Positions 34,243 to 43,847 of a stretch of 64,000 nucleotides of DNA are shown in pieces. This DNA is from Phenylobacterium deserti (GTDB taxonomy: Bacteria; Pseudomonadota; Alphaproteobacteria; Caulobacterales; Caulobacteraceae). The position numbers and the translations under genes were made by a program. How positions within the stretch are numbered: the first letter of the stretch is position 1; the number at the start of each line of letters is the position of its first letter. The notes below the pieces were generated by a model that was not told where the DNA came from, made no database searches, and was given only the letters and a program-made list of their open reading frames with translations. The stretch is taken from NCBI GenBank assembly GCA_945874825.1, contig CAMCIK010000001.1, positions 1-64,000 on the forward strand. Reading direction: 5' to 3'.

Positions 34243-37200
34243 GTGTCGTTGGCGTTCAGGGATCAAGGAATGACGGGAGTCTACGCGGGCCTGCAGGCAA
34301 TGGATTCGATCGACCCCGATCTTCACACCTCAAACCAGGATGCATTGGACCTCGGGTCGCGCGTGTTCTCTCCGCATGCAAGCGCCTGCGGATGCGGCGT
34401 CTGTGGTTTCAGGGGACCGGTGTCCGAGGCAGCGGTGTCGTCGGGTGGCTATCTCAACGACAAGCCCAGCAAAAATCTGGATGAGGCGGCGACCCAGCTT
34501 ATACGAGAGAACGCGGCCTGGAGTGCAACAGGTCAACCGGTGACAGTGACCTATGCGTTTCGTGCAACTGATCCGGGTGCGGTTTCAGATACTGGCGCAG
34601 TAGGATTTTCTCGATTCAACGCTGATCAAATCCAGCAGACAGAACTGTCGCTGCTAGCTTGGTCAGATGTTAGTGGAATCCGATTCGCCCGGATAGGTTC
34701 GGGTGATGTGGGTGAGGGAGCATATTCAAATAGCGCTACTATACTTTTTTCAAATTATTCTAGTGGAGGTAAATTTAGTGAGGCTGGAGGATTTGCCTAT
34801 CTTCCAGATTATAAGTTAATTGATCCTGCGAGTTTACCTGGAGATATATGGATTCGATCCACTTATGTACCTAACAATATTCCTAATTTTACAAACGAAG
34901 GAGGATATATACTATCACACGAGATCGGGCATTCTATTGGTCTTTCTCACCCTGGTAAATACGATTCTGGTCAAGGAATAAAGTTAACATATCAGGCGAA
35001 TGCGGAATATTACCAGGATTCTATACAATATACTGTAATGAGTTATTTCAGTGAGATATATACAGGAGGATCATTTGACAATCGGTTTTCTTCTGTTCCA
35101 CTCCTTCATGACATAGTGGCAGCACAGAAGCTCTACGGGCCCAATATGACGACCCGTACTGGCGACACTGTCTACGGGTTCAATTCCAACGCAGACCGTC
35201 CTTGGTTCCAGGCGACGACTTCCAGCTCGGTCATGATTTGGGCCGTCTGGGACACTGGAGGGTCGGATACCTTCAACTTCTCTGGCTACACCGCCCACCA
35301 GAAGATCGACCTGCGCCAGGTTTCATTCTCAGACGTCGGCGGCCTTGTCGGAAACGTCTCCATTGCGCGGGGCGTTGATATCGAGAATGCCATCGGCGGA
35401 TCTGGGAACGATACCGTCCTTGGCAACAACCTCAACAATCGCCTCGAGGGCGGGGCGGGAAGTGACAACCTTCAGGGCGGCGAGGGCGCGGATTCCCTCA
35501 AGGGAGGAACCGGGAATGACACCCTCCAGGGCGAAGCCGGGGCTGACGTGCTGGAAGGCGAAGCGGGGAATGACACCCTGCAGGGGGGAGAGGGTGCTGA
35601 CACCCTGATCGGTGGAGCGGGCGATGACCGCTATGTGATCTCCAATACAGACGATCTCATTACCGAGGCCGCGTCTGAAGGACGAGACACCGTGGATGTC
35701 GGCATCTCGATCTCGGGCCTGACCTATTCGCTTGGGGCGGAGATTGAAGACGCCAACATCACCTCGGCAGTAGCTCTCAACATAACAGGTAACGCCCTAA
35801 ACAATCAGCTTTACGGAAACGCGTTTAGTAACCGCATAAACGGTGGAGCTGGCAATGACGTCCTTTGGGATGGCGGCGGTGGCGGGGACACTCTATTCGG
35901 AGGAATCGGAAACGATATTTTCTTCATCGATACTCCATCGACTATTGTCATCGAGAACGCCAGTGAAGGATTGGATACTGTCTATGTTCGCTTTGGAGCC
36001 AGCGCCGGAGCATGGACACTGGCGACCGAGATTGAGAATGCAGTAATCCAGGCCTCCTCCGGGGGAAGCCTGATCGGTAACAGCCTCGACAATCGGCTCG
36101 AGGGTGGGTCCGGAGACGACACCCTCCAGGGCGGGGCGGGTGCCGACACCTTGGCAGGCGGTTCGGGCGACGACCGCTACATCATCACCGATCAGAGCGA
36201 CTCCGTATCTGAGTCCGCATTCGCTGGATGGGACACCGTCGAAATCGCCATCGCGGTCGCTGGTGGAACCTATACCCTTGGCACCAACATCGACGGGGCG
36301 ATCATCACCTCCACTGTGGCCTACAATGTAATCGGGAATTCGCTGAGCAACTTCCTGTACGGAAACGCCGCCAGCAACCGCATCGAGGGTGGATCAGGGA
36401 ACGATACCCTTTGGGATGGCGGCGGCGGGGGCGACACCCTGGTAGGTGGAATTGGCGACGATTTCTATTACATCGACTCGCCCTCCACCCTCGTCGTGGA
36501 GAACGTCTTTGATGGCCGGGACTCGGTCGTGGTCCGCTTTGGTTCCAGCGTTGGCGCCTGGACACTCTCGTCCAACATTGAGACAGCGTCGATCCAGGCT
36601 CCCTCCGGGGGAAGCCTCATCGGCAATACCCTCGACAACCGCCTTGAGGGGGGCACCGGAAACGACACCCTCCAGGGCGGGGCGGGTGCCGACACCCTGG
36701 TTGGTGGAGCCGGAACCGATAGTCTTCTAGGGGGATCTGGGAACGATTATTACTATGTACAATCGACAAACCAACAGATCTCTGAGTTAAATACAGATGG
36801 AAATGATACGTTAAGACTCGATTTCACATCAGTTAACTACATCTATAATATTCCCCTCAACGTAGAAATAACCGATGTTTACTCTACTGTCTCTGGTTTC
36901 ATTTATGGAAACATCCAAGATAACCTTGTTTATGGATCCGGCTCCAATGAAAGTATCTTCGGCCTCGAGGGTAACGATACGCTCTGGGGCTGGAGTGGGA
37001 ATGATTACGTCGAAGCAGGAGATGGCAACGATAGGCTCGTAGAGGACCAGATCCATCAAGAGGGAAACGACACCTACCTCGCCGGTGCCGGAAACGACAC
37101 AATCATCGAAGCTAACGGCACCAACTACCTGCGCGGCGAGGCGGGTGAGGACTCCCTCTCCGGGGGCTCCGGCTTCGACGACATGCACGGCAACATGGGC

Positions 37201-37653
37201 AATGACACCCTGCGCGGAAACGACGGCGAGGACTGGGTCGTCGGCGGCAAGGACAACGACCTGCTCTTCGGGGACGCCGCCTGGGACATCGTCTATGGCA
37301 ATATGGGCAATGACACGGTCGACGGCGGGGCCGGGAACGACTGGGTCCGGGGTGGCCAGGGCGAGGACTCCGTCATGGGCGGCGCCGGCGACGACTGGAT
37401 CTGGGGAGACAAGGGCAACGACACCATCTCCGGCGGTGCCGGGGCGGACATCTTCTACAGCCTCGCCGGCGCGGCCATCGACCGCATTACCGACTTCTCC
37501 TACGCTGCCGGTGATCGGCTGAAGTTGGAGGGAAGCCCCTCGCGAACCATCACACAAGTGGGCTCCGACGTGCTCGTCGATATGGGCAATGGCGACCAGG
37601 TGATCCTGGTGGGGGTCAGCCTCTCCAGCCTTGGGGCCGGCTGGATCACCTGA
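34243..37653 (+). CDS. Serralysin-type RTX metalloprotease with long calcium-binding repeats
   Basis: 1136-residue secreted zinc protease. The N-terminal pro-region holds a CGCGVC cluster (Cys49, 51, 54). The catalytic motif HEIGHSIGLSHP is at 226-237 and the Met-turn (VMSY) near Met266. From about 386 onwards many GGxGxDxLx RTX nonapeptides bind calcium, and the C-terminus (DRLKLEGSPSRTITQV onwards) resembles a type I secretion signal. No type I exporter genes adjoin. Caulobacter SapA, the S-layer protease, is a shorter relative. GC content drops to about one third in 34690-35100 and 36780-36960, while RTX blocks between remain GC-rich. The start may be GTG 34243, TTG 34249 or ATG 34270. Confidence 0.9.
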   Translation: MSLAFRDQGMTGVYAGLQAMDSIDPDLHTSNQDALDLGSRVFSPHASACGCGVCGFRGPVSEAAVSSGGYLNDKPSKNLDEAATQLIRENAAWSATGQPVTVTYAFRATDPGAVSDTGAVGFSRFNADQIQQTELSLLAWSDVSGIRFARIGSGDVGEGAYSNSATILFSNYSSGGKFSEAGGFAYLPDYKLIDPASLPGDIWIRSTYVPNNIPNFTNEGGYILSHEIGHSIGLSHPGKYDSGQGIKLTYQANAEYYQDSIQYTVMSYFSEIYTGGSFDNRFSSVPLLHDIVAAQKLYGPNMTTRTGDTVYGFNSNADRPWFQATTSSSVMIWAVWDTGGSDTFNFSGYTAHQKIDLRQVSFSDVGGLVGNVSIARGVDIENAIGGSGNDTVLGNNLNNRLEGGAGSDNLQGGEGADSLKGGTGNDTLQGEAGADVLEGEAGNDTLQGGEGADTLIGGAGDDRYVISNTDDLITEAASEGRDTVDVGISISGLTYSLGAEIEDANITSAVALNITGNALNNQLYGNAFSNRINGGAGNDVLWDGGGGGDTLFGGIGNDIFFIDTPSTIVIENASEGLDTVYVRFGASAGAWTLATEIENAVIQASSGGSLIGNSLDNRLEGGSGDDTLQGGAGADTLAGGSGDDRYIITDQSDSVSESAFAGWDTVEIAIAVAGGTYTLGTNIDGAIITSTVAYNVIGNSLSNFLYGNAASNRIEGGSGNDTLWDGGGGGDTLVGGIGDDFYYIDSPSTLVVENVFDGRDSVVVRFGSSVGAWTLSSNIETASIQAPSGGSLIGNTLDNRLEGGTGNDTLQGGAGADTLVGGAGTDSLLGGSGNDYYYVQSTNQQISELNTDGNDTLRLDFTSVNYIYNIPLNVEITDVYSTVSGFIYGNIQDNLVYGSGSNESIFGLEGNDTLWGWSGNDYVEAGDGNDRLVEDQIHQEGNDTYLAGAGNDTIIEANGTNYLRGEAGEDSLSGGSGFDDMHGNMGNDTLRGNDGEDWVVGGKDNDLLFGDAAWDIVYGNMGNDTVDGGAGNDWVRGGQGEDSVMGGAGDDWIWGDKGNDTISGGAGADIFYSLAGAAIDRITDFSYAAGDRLKLEGSPSRTITQVGSDVLVDMGNGDQVILVGVSLSSLGAGWIT
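35607..36698 (+). repeat. Tandem duplication of a 182-residue block inside the RTX protease
   Basis: Two successive 546-base units (35607-36152 and 36153-36698) align without gaps. Each contains a GDDRY start, a TVxxxI segment, a WDGGGGGDTL RTX block, a SPST or TPST turn, a WTLxxxIE stretch, the SSGGSLIGN or PSGGSLIGN motif and a closing RTX run ending in GADTL. The final 100 bases are nearly identical between copies, which suggests recent gene conversion or unequal exchange. Confidence 0.85.
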
Positions 37654-37659
37654 TCCCCC

Positions 37660-38967
37660 TCAGAACCCCCCCGTCGCCATGGCCGTCAGGGCCATGACCA
37701 GGCACACCCCCGCCGCCGGCAGGGCGGTGAACTTCTGGTGGGTGCCCATCTCCACCCGGGCGAGGCCCACCAGCAGCCAGGTGGAAGGCACCAGGGGGCT
37801 CAGGAGATGGAAGGGCTGGCCCATCAGTGCCGCTCTCGCCATGGCCGCGGGGTCGATCCCGTGGACGGCGCCAGCCTCAGCCAGCACCGGCAGCATGCCG
37901 AAGTAGAAGGCGTCGTTCGACAGGAAGAAGGTCCCGGGCAGGCTGGCGGCCGCCACCGCTGGGGCCAGGTGCGGACCCAGGGCCCCGGGGATGGCCGCCA
38001 CCAGGGCCGCCGACATGGCGTCCACCATGCCGGTCCCCTTGAGCACCCCGGTCAGGACGCCGGCGGCGAAGATCAGGGCCGCCACGGACAGGGCGGCCGG
38101 GGCGTGGGCGGCGATCCGCCCGGCCTGCGCCTTGGGGTCCGGGTGGTTGAGGGTCAGGGCCAGGGCGAAGGCCGTCATCATCAGCACCGGCAGGGGCAGG
38201 GTCTTCACCCCGAAGGCCGGCGCGATCAGGCCCGCCATCAGGGCGATCAGGATCAGGAGGTTGAGGGCGAAGCGCAGGCGCGGGGCCGGGGCGTCCTGCG
38301 CCGCCTCCCCGCCCGCTTCCCCATCCGTCTCCGGGGGCAGTTCCTCCAGCACCCCCAGCCGCCGTCGCTCGGACAGGCCCAGCACCGCCGCCAGGGCGAA
38401 GACCGCAAGAAGCCCCGCCCCCATGGCGGGCAGGAGGGGCAGGAAGACGGCCGTAACATCCAGGCCCAGGGCCGCCGCCGCCCGCCCCGTGGGCCCGCCC
38501 CAGGGCGAGAGGTTCATCACCCCGCTGACCAGCATCAGAATGCAGGCCAGGTGCAGGGGATTCATCCCCAGCCGCCGATAGAGGGGCAGCATGGCCGCGC
38601 AGGTGATGAGGTAGGTGGTCGAGCCGTCCCCATCGAGGGAGATCACCGCCGCCAGGGCCGCCGCGCCCAGGCTGACCTTCAGGGGATCGCCCCCGGCCTG
38701 GCGCACGATGAGGCGCACCAGGGGGTCGAACAGGCCGGCGTCGGTCAGGATCCCGAAGGTGAGGATGGCGAAGAGCAGCATGACCCCGGTGGGCGCCACC
38801 TCCCGAAGGCCGTCCACTGCCATGGGCCCCAGGTCGGTCCCGTGGCCGGCCAGCAGGCCGAAGACCAGGGGCGTCAGCACCAGGGCGGGCGCGGGGGCCA
38901 GCCGCCCGCTCATGATCAGGGCGGTAAAGGCCGCAACCATGAAGAAGCCGGCCAGGGCGGGGTCCAT
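37660..38967 (-). CDS. CitMHS-family citrate-metal/H+ symporter
   Basis: 435-residue polytopic transporter with around 12 hydrophobic segments. The SLDGDGSTTYLIT loop, the FFLSNDAFYFGMLP loop and the LLSPLVPSTWLLVGLA segment are the hallmark conserved regions of CitMHS transporters, which take up citrate complexed to a divalent metal. A hydrophilic Pro/Glu-rich loop divides the two halves (about 205-235). It converges on the RTX gene with a gap of only six bases between the stops. Confidence 0.9.
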   Translation of the reverse strand: MDPALAGFFMVAAFTALIMSGRLAPAPALVLTPLVFGLLAGHGTDLGPMAVDGLREVAPTGVMLLFAILTFGILTDAGLFDPLVRLIVRQAGGDPLKVSLGAAALAAVISLDGDGSTTYLITCAAMLPLYRRLGMNPLHLACILMLVSGVMNLSPWGGPTGRAAAALGLDVTAVFLPLLPAMGAGLLAVFALAAVLGLSERRRLGVLEELPPETDGEAGGEAAQDAPAPRLRFALNLLILIALMAGLIAPAFGVKTLPLPVLMMTAFALALTLNHPDPKAQAGRIAAHAPAALSVAALIFAAGVLTGVLKGTGMVDAMSAALVAAIPGALGPHLAPAVAAASLPGTFFLSNDAFYFGMLPVLAEAGAVHGIDPAAMARAALMGQPFHLLSPLVPSTWLLVGLARVEMGTHQKFTALPAAGVCLVMALTAMATGGF

Positions 38968-38989
38968 GGGCGCGCCCCTCCCGCCGCGG

Positions 38990-40342
38990 TCAGGCGGCGG
39001 CCTTGCGGACCGCGCCGACGATCTCGCTGACCACCTGGCTGACCAGGGCCTCGTCGTCGCCCTCGGCCATGACGCGGATCAGGGGCTCGGTGCCCGAGGC
39101 GCGCACCAGCACTCGTCCGCCGGCCCCCAGCTTCTGCTCGGCATCGGCGATGGCGGCCTTCACCCCTTCGGCCTCGAGGGGCTTGCCTGAGGTGAAGCGG
39201 ACGTTCTCCAGCTTCTGCGGCGCCGGTTCGAACTGTCGGGCCAGGGCGCTCATGGGCCGGTCGCCGGCCTTCAGCACCGCCAGCACCTGCAGGGCCGCCA
39301 GAAGGCCGTCGCCGGTGGTGGAGAAGTCCGACAGGATGATGTGGCCCGAGGACTCCCCGCCCAGGTTGTAGCCGCCCTCGCGCATGCGCATCATCACAGA
39401 GCGATCGCCCACGGCGGTGCGCTCAAGCCGCAGGTTGCGCTCGCCCAGGAACCGCTCCAGGCCCAGGTTGGACATGACCGTGGCCACCACCCCGCCCCCG
39501 GCCAGCCGGTTGCGCCGGGCCCAGTTGTCGGCGATCAGGGCCATGATCTGGTCGCCGTCGACCACCCGGCCCTTTTCATCGCAGATGGCCAGTCGGTCGG
39601 CGTCGCCGTCCAGGGCGATGCCAATGTCGGCCCGGTACTCCTTGACCGCCTTGATCATGGCCTCGGGGTGGGTGGAGCCGCACTCCTCGTTGATGTTCAT
39701 GCCGTTTGGCGCCACGCCCACGGGGATGACCTCGGCGCCCAACTCATAGAGGGCGGCGGGCGCCACCTTGTAGGCGGCCCCGTTGGCGCAATCGATGACG
39801 ATGCGCAGGCCCGACAGGCTCAGCCGGCGGGGGAAGGTGGCCTTGGCGATCTCCACATAGCGGGCCTGGCTGTCGTCCACCCGGGCGGCGCGGCCCAGGG
39901 CCGTGGCAGGGGCCAGGTCCTCGGACAGGGACTGGCCCATCAGGGCCTCGATCTCCAGTTCCCGGGCGTCGGACAGCTTGTAGCCGTCGGGGCCGAACAG
40001 CTTGATGCCATTGTCGGTCCAGGGATTGTGCGAGGCCGAGATCATCACGCCCAGGTCGGCCCGCAGGGAGCGGGTCATCATGGCCACGCCGGGGGTCGGC
40101 ATGGGGCCCAGCAGGCGCACGTCCATGCCGGCGCTGGTGAAGCCTGCCACCAGGGCCGGCTCGACCATGTAGCCCGACAGGCGGGTATCCTTGCCGATCA
40201 CCACCATGTGGCGGCCTTCGGCCCGCGAGCGGAACAGCTTGCCCGCCGCCAGTCCGACCCGAAGGGCCACCTCGGCGGTCATCGGGTGGGTGTTGGCCTC
40301 CCCGCGGATTCCGTCGGTTCCGAAATAGGCGCGTTTGCTCAT
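38990..40342 (-). CDS. glmM: Phosphoglucosamine mutase
   Basis: 450-residue enzyme converting glucosamine-6-P to glucosamine-1-P for UDP-GlcNAc. The phosphoserine motif is [17 protein letters not shown] (Ser104), the metal loop IALDGDADR, and the late [12 protein letters not shown] motif is intact. Start [14 protein letters not shown] is standard. It is divergent from glmS, the previous step in the pathway. A CitMHS gene follows 22 bases after the stop. Confidence 0.97.
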   Translation of the reverse strand: MSKRAYFGTDGIRGEANTHPMTAEVALRVGLAAGKLFRSRAEGRHMVVIGKDTRLSGYMVEPALVAGFTSAGMDVRLLGPMPTPGVAMMTRSLRADLGVMISASHNPWTDNGIKLFGPDGYKLSDARELEIEALMGQSLSEDLAPATALGRAARVDDSQARYVEIAKATFPRRLSLSGLRIVIDCANGAAYKVAPAALYELGAEVIPVGVAPNGMNINEECGSTHPEAMIKAVKEYRADIGIALDGDADRLAICDEKGRVVDGDQIMALIADNWARRNRLAGGGVVATVMSNLGLERFLGERNLRLERTAVGDRSVMMRMREGGYNLGGESSGHIILSDFSTTGDGLLAALQVLAVLKAGDRPMSALARQFEPAPQKLENVRFTSGKPLEAEGVKAAIADAEQKLGAGGRVLVRASGTEPLIRVMAEGDDEALVSQVVSEIVGAVRKAAA

Positions 40343-40505
40343 GGGGCCTTCCTAAGCTTTCGGCATAGTGGGGCCGGAATCCGAAACGATTCGAAACCCG
40401 GATTTAGTCGACGCCATGGGTGCGGGTGCTAAACCCCGCCCATGTCTCCAGTCTAGCCCCTCAGCGGGCCCGGCGGGAAGGGACGCCGGAAGAGAGGACC
40501 AGGCC

Positions 40506-42323
40506 ATGTGCGGCATCATCGGTATTGTCGGGAAGGGGCCCGTCCAGGCGCGCCTGATCGAGACCCTGAAGCGCCTTGAGTATCGCGGCTACGATTCCGC
40601 CGGGGTGGCCATGGTCGCCGACGGCCAGGTCGGCCGGCGGCGGGCCCGCGGCAAGATCCGGGCCCTCGAGGATGTCCTGCGCGAGCAGCCCCTCGACGGC
40701 CTGACCGGCATCGGCCACACCCGCTGGGCCACGCACGGGGCGCCCTCCGAGACCAATGCCCACCCGCACCGGGCGGGACGGGTGAGCCTGGTCCACAACG
40801 GCATCATCGAGAACTTCGCCGAGCTGAGGGCCGAGCTTGCCGCCGAGGGCTGCATCTTCGAGAGCGAGACCGATACCGAGGTCATCCCCCACCTCATCAA
40901 CCAGGCGCTCTCCGCCGGCCTTTCGCCCCTGGACGCCCTGAAGCAGACCCTCGACCGCCTGCGCGGGGCCTTCGCCCTGGCGGTCCTCATTGAGGGCGAG
41001 GACGAGCTGATCCTCGGCGCCCGGCGCGGCAGCCCCCTGGTGGTCGGCTATGGCGATGGCGAGATGTACCTGGGCAGCGACGCCCTGGCCGTGGGGCCCA
41101 TGACCAACCGCATCGCCTATCTCGACGAGGGCGACTTCGTGGCCATCGACCGGACCACGGCGCGTATCTTCGACGCAGAGGGCCGGCCGGTCACCCGGCA
41201 GATCCGCATCATCCCCCAGGCCGCCGCCCTGGTGGAGAAGGGCAACTACCGGCACTTCATGGAAAAGGAGATCCATGACCAGCCGGGCGCCTGCCAGCAC
41301 ACCCTGTCAGCCTACCTCGACCCCGTCACCGGGCGGGCTCGGGCACCCGGCGGCCTGGACTTCACCCAGGTGGACCGGATCCAGATCGTCGCCTGCGGCA
41401 CGGCCTACTATGCCGGCCTGATCAGCCGGTACCTCTTCGAGTCCCTGGCCCGGATCCCCGTCGACATCGACGTGGCCTCCGAGTTCCGCTACCGCGCTCC
41501 GCCGGTGCGCAAGGGCACCCTGTGCATCGTCGTTTCCCAGTCGGGCGAGACCGCCGACACCCTGGCGGCCCTGCGCTGGTGCCGCGATCAGGGCCTGGAG
41601 ACCGCCGCCGTCGTCAATGTGCACACCAGCACCATGGCGCGGGAGGCCGACATCCTCCTGCCCACCCATGCCGGCCCCGAGATCGGCGTGGCCTCCACCA
41701 AGGCCTTCACCAGCCAGGTGGCCGCCCTCACCGCCCTGGCCGTGGCCGCCGCCGCGGCAAAGGGGAGGATTGACGCCACCGAGGAGGCCCGGCTGACCCG
41801 GCTGCTCCTGGAGGCGCCGCGCCTGATCGCCGGTGCCATGGCCCTTGAGGACCAGATCCGCGCCCTGGCACCCGAACTCGCCAAGGCCCGGGACGTGCTC
41901 TACTTCGGCCGCGGGGTCATGTCGGCCCTGGCCCTGGAGGGTGCCCTCAAGCTCAAGGAAATCAGCTATATCCACGCCGAGGGCTACCCCGCCGGCGAGC
42001 TGAAGCACGGCCCCATCGCCCTGATCGACGAAGCGACGCCAGTCATCGTCCTGGCCCCCTCCGACGCCCTCTTCGAGAAGACCGTCTCCAACACCGCCGA
42101 GGTCATGGCCCGGGGCGGCCCGGTCATCTTCATCACCGACGAGGAAGGTGCCCGCCGCGCCCCGGCCGGGGTCCGCCTGATTGTCACCCCCGGCTGCGAC
42201 GACATCGTCGCCCCCCTGGTCTACGCCGTCCCCATCCAGATGCTGGCCTACTACGTGGCCGTCCAGAAGGGCGCCGACGTCGACCAGCCCCGCAACCTCG
42301 CCAAGTCGGTGACCGTGGAATAG
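40506..42323 (+). CDS. glmS: Glutamine-fructose-6-phosphate aminotransferase (isomerizing)
   Basis: 605-residue enzyme making glucosamine-6-P. The N-terminal Ntn amidotransferase domain begins MCGIIGIVG with Cys2 as nucleophile, and two SIS isomerase domains follow (ACGTAYYAG and SQSGETADTL; the second near RGVMSALALEGALKLKE). The C-terminal KSVTVE tail is present. ATG 40506 is the only start that exposes Cys2. No glmS ribozyme-like element is apparent upstream, as expected outside Firmicutes. Confidence 0.97.
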   Translation: MCGIIGIVGKGPVQARLIETLKRLEYRGYDSAGVAMVADGQVGRRRARGKIRALEDVLREQPLDGLTGIGHTRWATHGAPSETNAHPHRAGRVSLVHNGIIENFAELRAELAAEGCIFESETDTEVIPHLINQALSAGLSPLDALKQTLDRLRGAFALAVLIEGEDELILGARRGSPLVVGYGDGEMYLGSDALAVGPMTNRIAYLDEGDFVAIDRTTARIFDAEGRPVTRQIRIIPQAAALVEKGNYRHFMEKEIHDQPGACQHTLSAYLDPVTGRARAPGGLDFTQVDRIQIVACGTAYYAGLISRYLFESLARIPVDIDVASEFRYRAPPVRKGTLCIVVSQSGETADTLAALRWCRDQGLETAAVVNVHTSTMAREADILLPTHAGPEIGVASTKAFTSQVAALTALAVAAAAAKGRIDATEEARLTRLLLEAPRLIAGAMALEDQIRALAPELAKARDVLYFGRGVMSALALEGALKLKEISYIHAEGYPAGELKHGPIALIDEATPVIVLAPSDALFEKTVSNTAEVMARGGPVIFITDEEGARRAPAGVRLIVTPGCDDIVAPLVYAVPIQMLAYYVAVQKGADVDQPRNLAKSVTVE

Positions 42324-42334
42324 GGGCCGGGCCC

Positions 42335-42985
42335 ATGTACCTGCCGGAAGTCTTCGAAGAGACCCGCCCCGAGGTCCTGTGGGACTTGTTGGCGCGCCAT
42401 CCTCTGGGCCTGCTGATCACCGCCGGGCCGGAGGGGCCCCTGGCCTCGCCCCTGCCCTTCCTGGGCGTCGAGGCGGAGGGGCGGCGCAGGCTCACCTGCC
42501 ACCTCGCCCGGCCCAACCCCCACCTGGAGGCCCTCGCCGGGGCCCGGGACTGCCTGGTGGTCTTCCAGGGTGCGGAGGCCTACGTGACCCCGTCCTGGTA
42601 TCCCTCCAAGGCCGAGACCGAGCGCGTCACCCCGACCTGGAACTACGAGATGGTCCAGGTACGCGGGATCCCGACCCTGCGCCCCGAACGCGACTGGCTC
42701 GCGGCCCACGTCGCCGCCCTGACGGCGGCGCAGGAGTCCCGCCGGCCAGCGCCCTGGGCGCCGTCGGACGCCCCCTCCGACTACATCGACTCCATGCTGC
42801 GGGGCATTGTCGGCCTTGAGATCGAGATCACCGAAATCCGCGGCAAGTGGAAGATGAGCCAGAACCGCCTGGCCCAGGACGCGGACGGCGCGGCCAGGGG
42901 CCTCGCTGACCCCAACGACCCGCACCACGACCCGGACGTCGCGGCCATCGTCGCCGAGCGGTTGAGGGCGCGGGTGGAGCCATGA
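42335..42985 (+). CDS. PaiB-type FMN-binding protein
   Basis: 216-residue protein of the PaiB family (FMN-binding split-barrel, annotated as negative transcriptional regulator). Family blocks include MYLPEVFEETRPE, PTWNYEMVQVRG and SPLPFL. It begins 11 bases after glmS and overlaps PhzF by four bases. Its true role, regulator or flavin-dependent oxidoreductase, is unresolved. Confidence 0.88.
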   Translation: MYLPEVFEETRPEVLWDLLARHPLGLLITAGPEGPLASPLPFLGVEAEGRRRLTCHLARPNPHLEALAGARDCLVVFQGAEAYVTPSWYPSKAETERVTPTWNYEMVQVRGIPTLRPERDWLAAHVAALTAAQESRRPAPWAPSDAPSDYIDSMLRGIVGLEIEITEIRGKWKMSQNRLAQDADGAARGLADPNDPHHDPDVAAIVAERLRARVEP

Positions 42986-43821
42986 CCCTCCGCCGCTTCC
43001 AGCAGATCGACGTCTTCGCCTCGGGGCCGTTGAACGGCAATCCCTTGGCCGTGGTGCACGACGCCGGGGGCCTGTCCGATGCGCAGATGGCCGCCTTCGC
43101 CAACTGGACGAACCTGTCCGAGACCACCTTCCTCCTGCCGCCGACCGACCTGGGTGCCGACTACCGGGTGCGGATCTTCACGCCGGAGCGGGAGTTGCCC
43201 TTCGCCGGCCATCCGACCCTGGGCTCCTGCCGGGCCTGGCTGTCGGCGGGCGGCCAGCCGAGGACGCCCGGACGCGTAGTCCAGGAGTGCGGGGTGGGCC
43301 TGGTGCCTGTGCGGATCGATGGCGAGGACCTGGCCTTCGCCGCCCCGCCCCTGCTACGGGTCGGGCCTCTGGAGCCGGAGGTGACGGCGCAGATCGTCCG
43401 TGGGCTGAAGATTCCGGAATCCGCCATTTTGGCCGGGCGCTGGATCGACAACGGGCCGGGCTGGTGCGCCGTCCTGCTGGACTCCGTCGAGCGGGTCCTG
43501 GCCCTGACCCCGGACTTCGCCGCCCTGGGTGGCCTGGAGCTGGGGGTGGCCGCCCTCTACCCGCCGGGCGGGGCCTGGCAACTGGAGGTGCGCGCCTTCT
43601 GCCCCAGCCTGGCCGTGCCCGAGGACCCGGTGACCGGCAGCCTCAACGCCGGCCTCGCCCTCTGGCTCGTCGGCAAGGGACTCCTGCCGCCGCGCTATGT
43701 CGCCAGCCAGGGCGCGGCCGTGGGCCGGGCTGGCCGGGTGACAGTCTCGGCCGAAGCCGACGGAACCTGGATCGGGGGACGGGCCGTGATCGTTCTGGAA
43801 GGAACCGCCGCCCTCGACTAG
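42982..43821 (+). CDS. PhzF-family isomerase/epimerase
   Basis: 279-residue protein of the diaminopimelate-epimerase fold. The PhzF signature is visible: FASGPLNGNPLAVV, the catalytic glutamate in SETTFLLPP (about residue 45), GHPTLGSCRAWL and DPVTGSLNAGLA. Enzymes in this family isomerise amino-acid-like or phenazine precursors. There is no other phenazine gene here, so the substrate is unknown. It overlaps the PaiB gene by four bases. Confidence 0.9.
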   Translation: MTLRRFQQIDVFASGPLNGNPLAVVHDAGGLSDAQMAAFANWTNLSETTFLLPPTDLGADYRVRIFTPERELPFAGHPTLGSCRAWLSAGGQPRTPGRVVQECGVGLVPVRIDGEDLAFAAPPLLRVGPLEPEVTAQIVRGLKIPESAILAGRWIDNGPGWCAVLLDSVERVLALTPDFAALGGLELGVAALYPPGGAWQLEVRAFCPSLAVPEDPVTGSLNAGLALWLVGKGLLPPRYVASQGAAVGRAGRVTVSAEADGTWIGGRAVIVLEGTAALD

Positions 43822-43847
43822 AGGAAGGGCCTGCAACGGAGACGTCC

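Noticed and set aside
35398-37500. Repeated short units resembling a CRISPR array or satellite
   Set aside because: They are in-frame GGxGxD nonapeptide codons of the RTX protein with no constant repeat and spacer structure.
37738-39030. 430-codon plus-strand frame across the citMHS gene
   Set aside because: Extreme Gly/Gln/Arg/His composition; the minus strand encodes a clear polytopic transporter.
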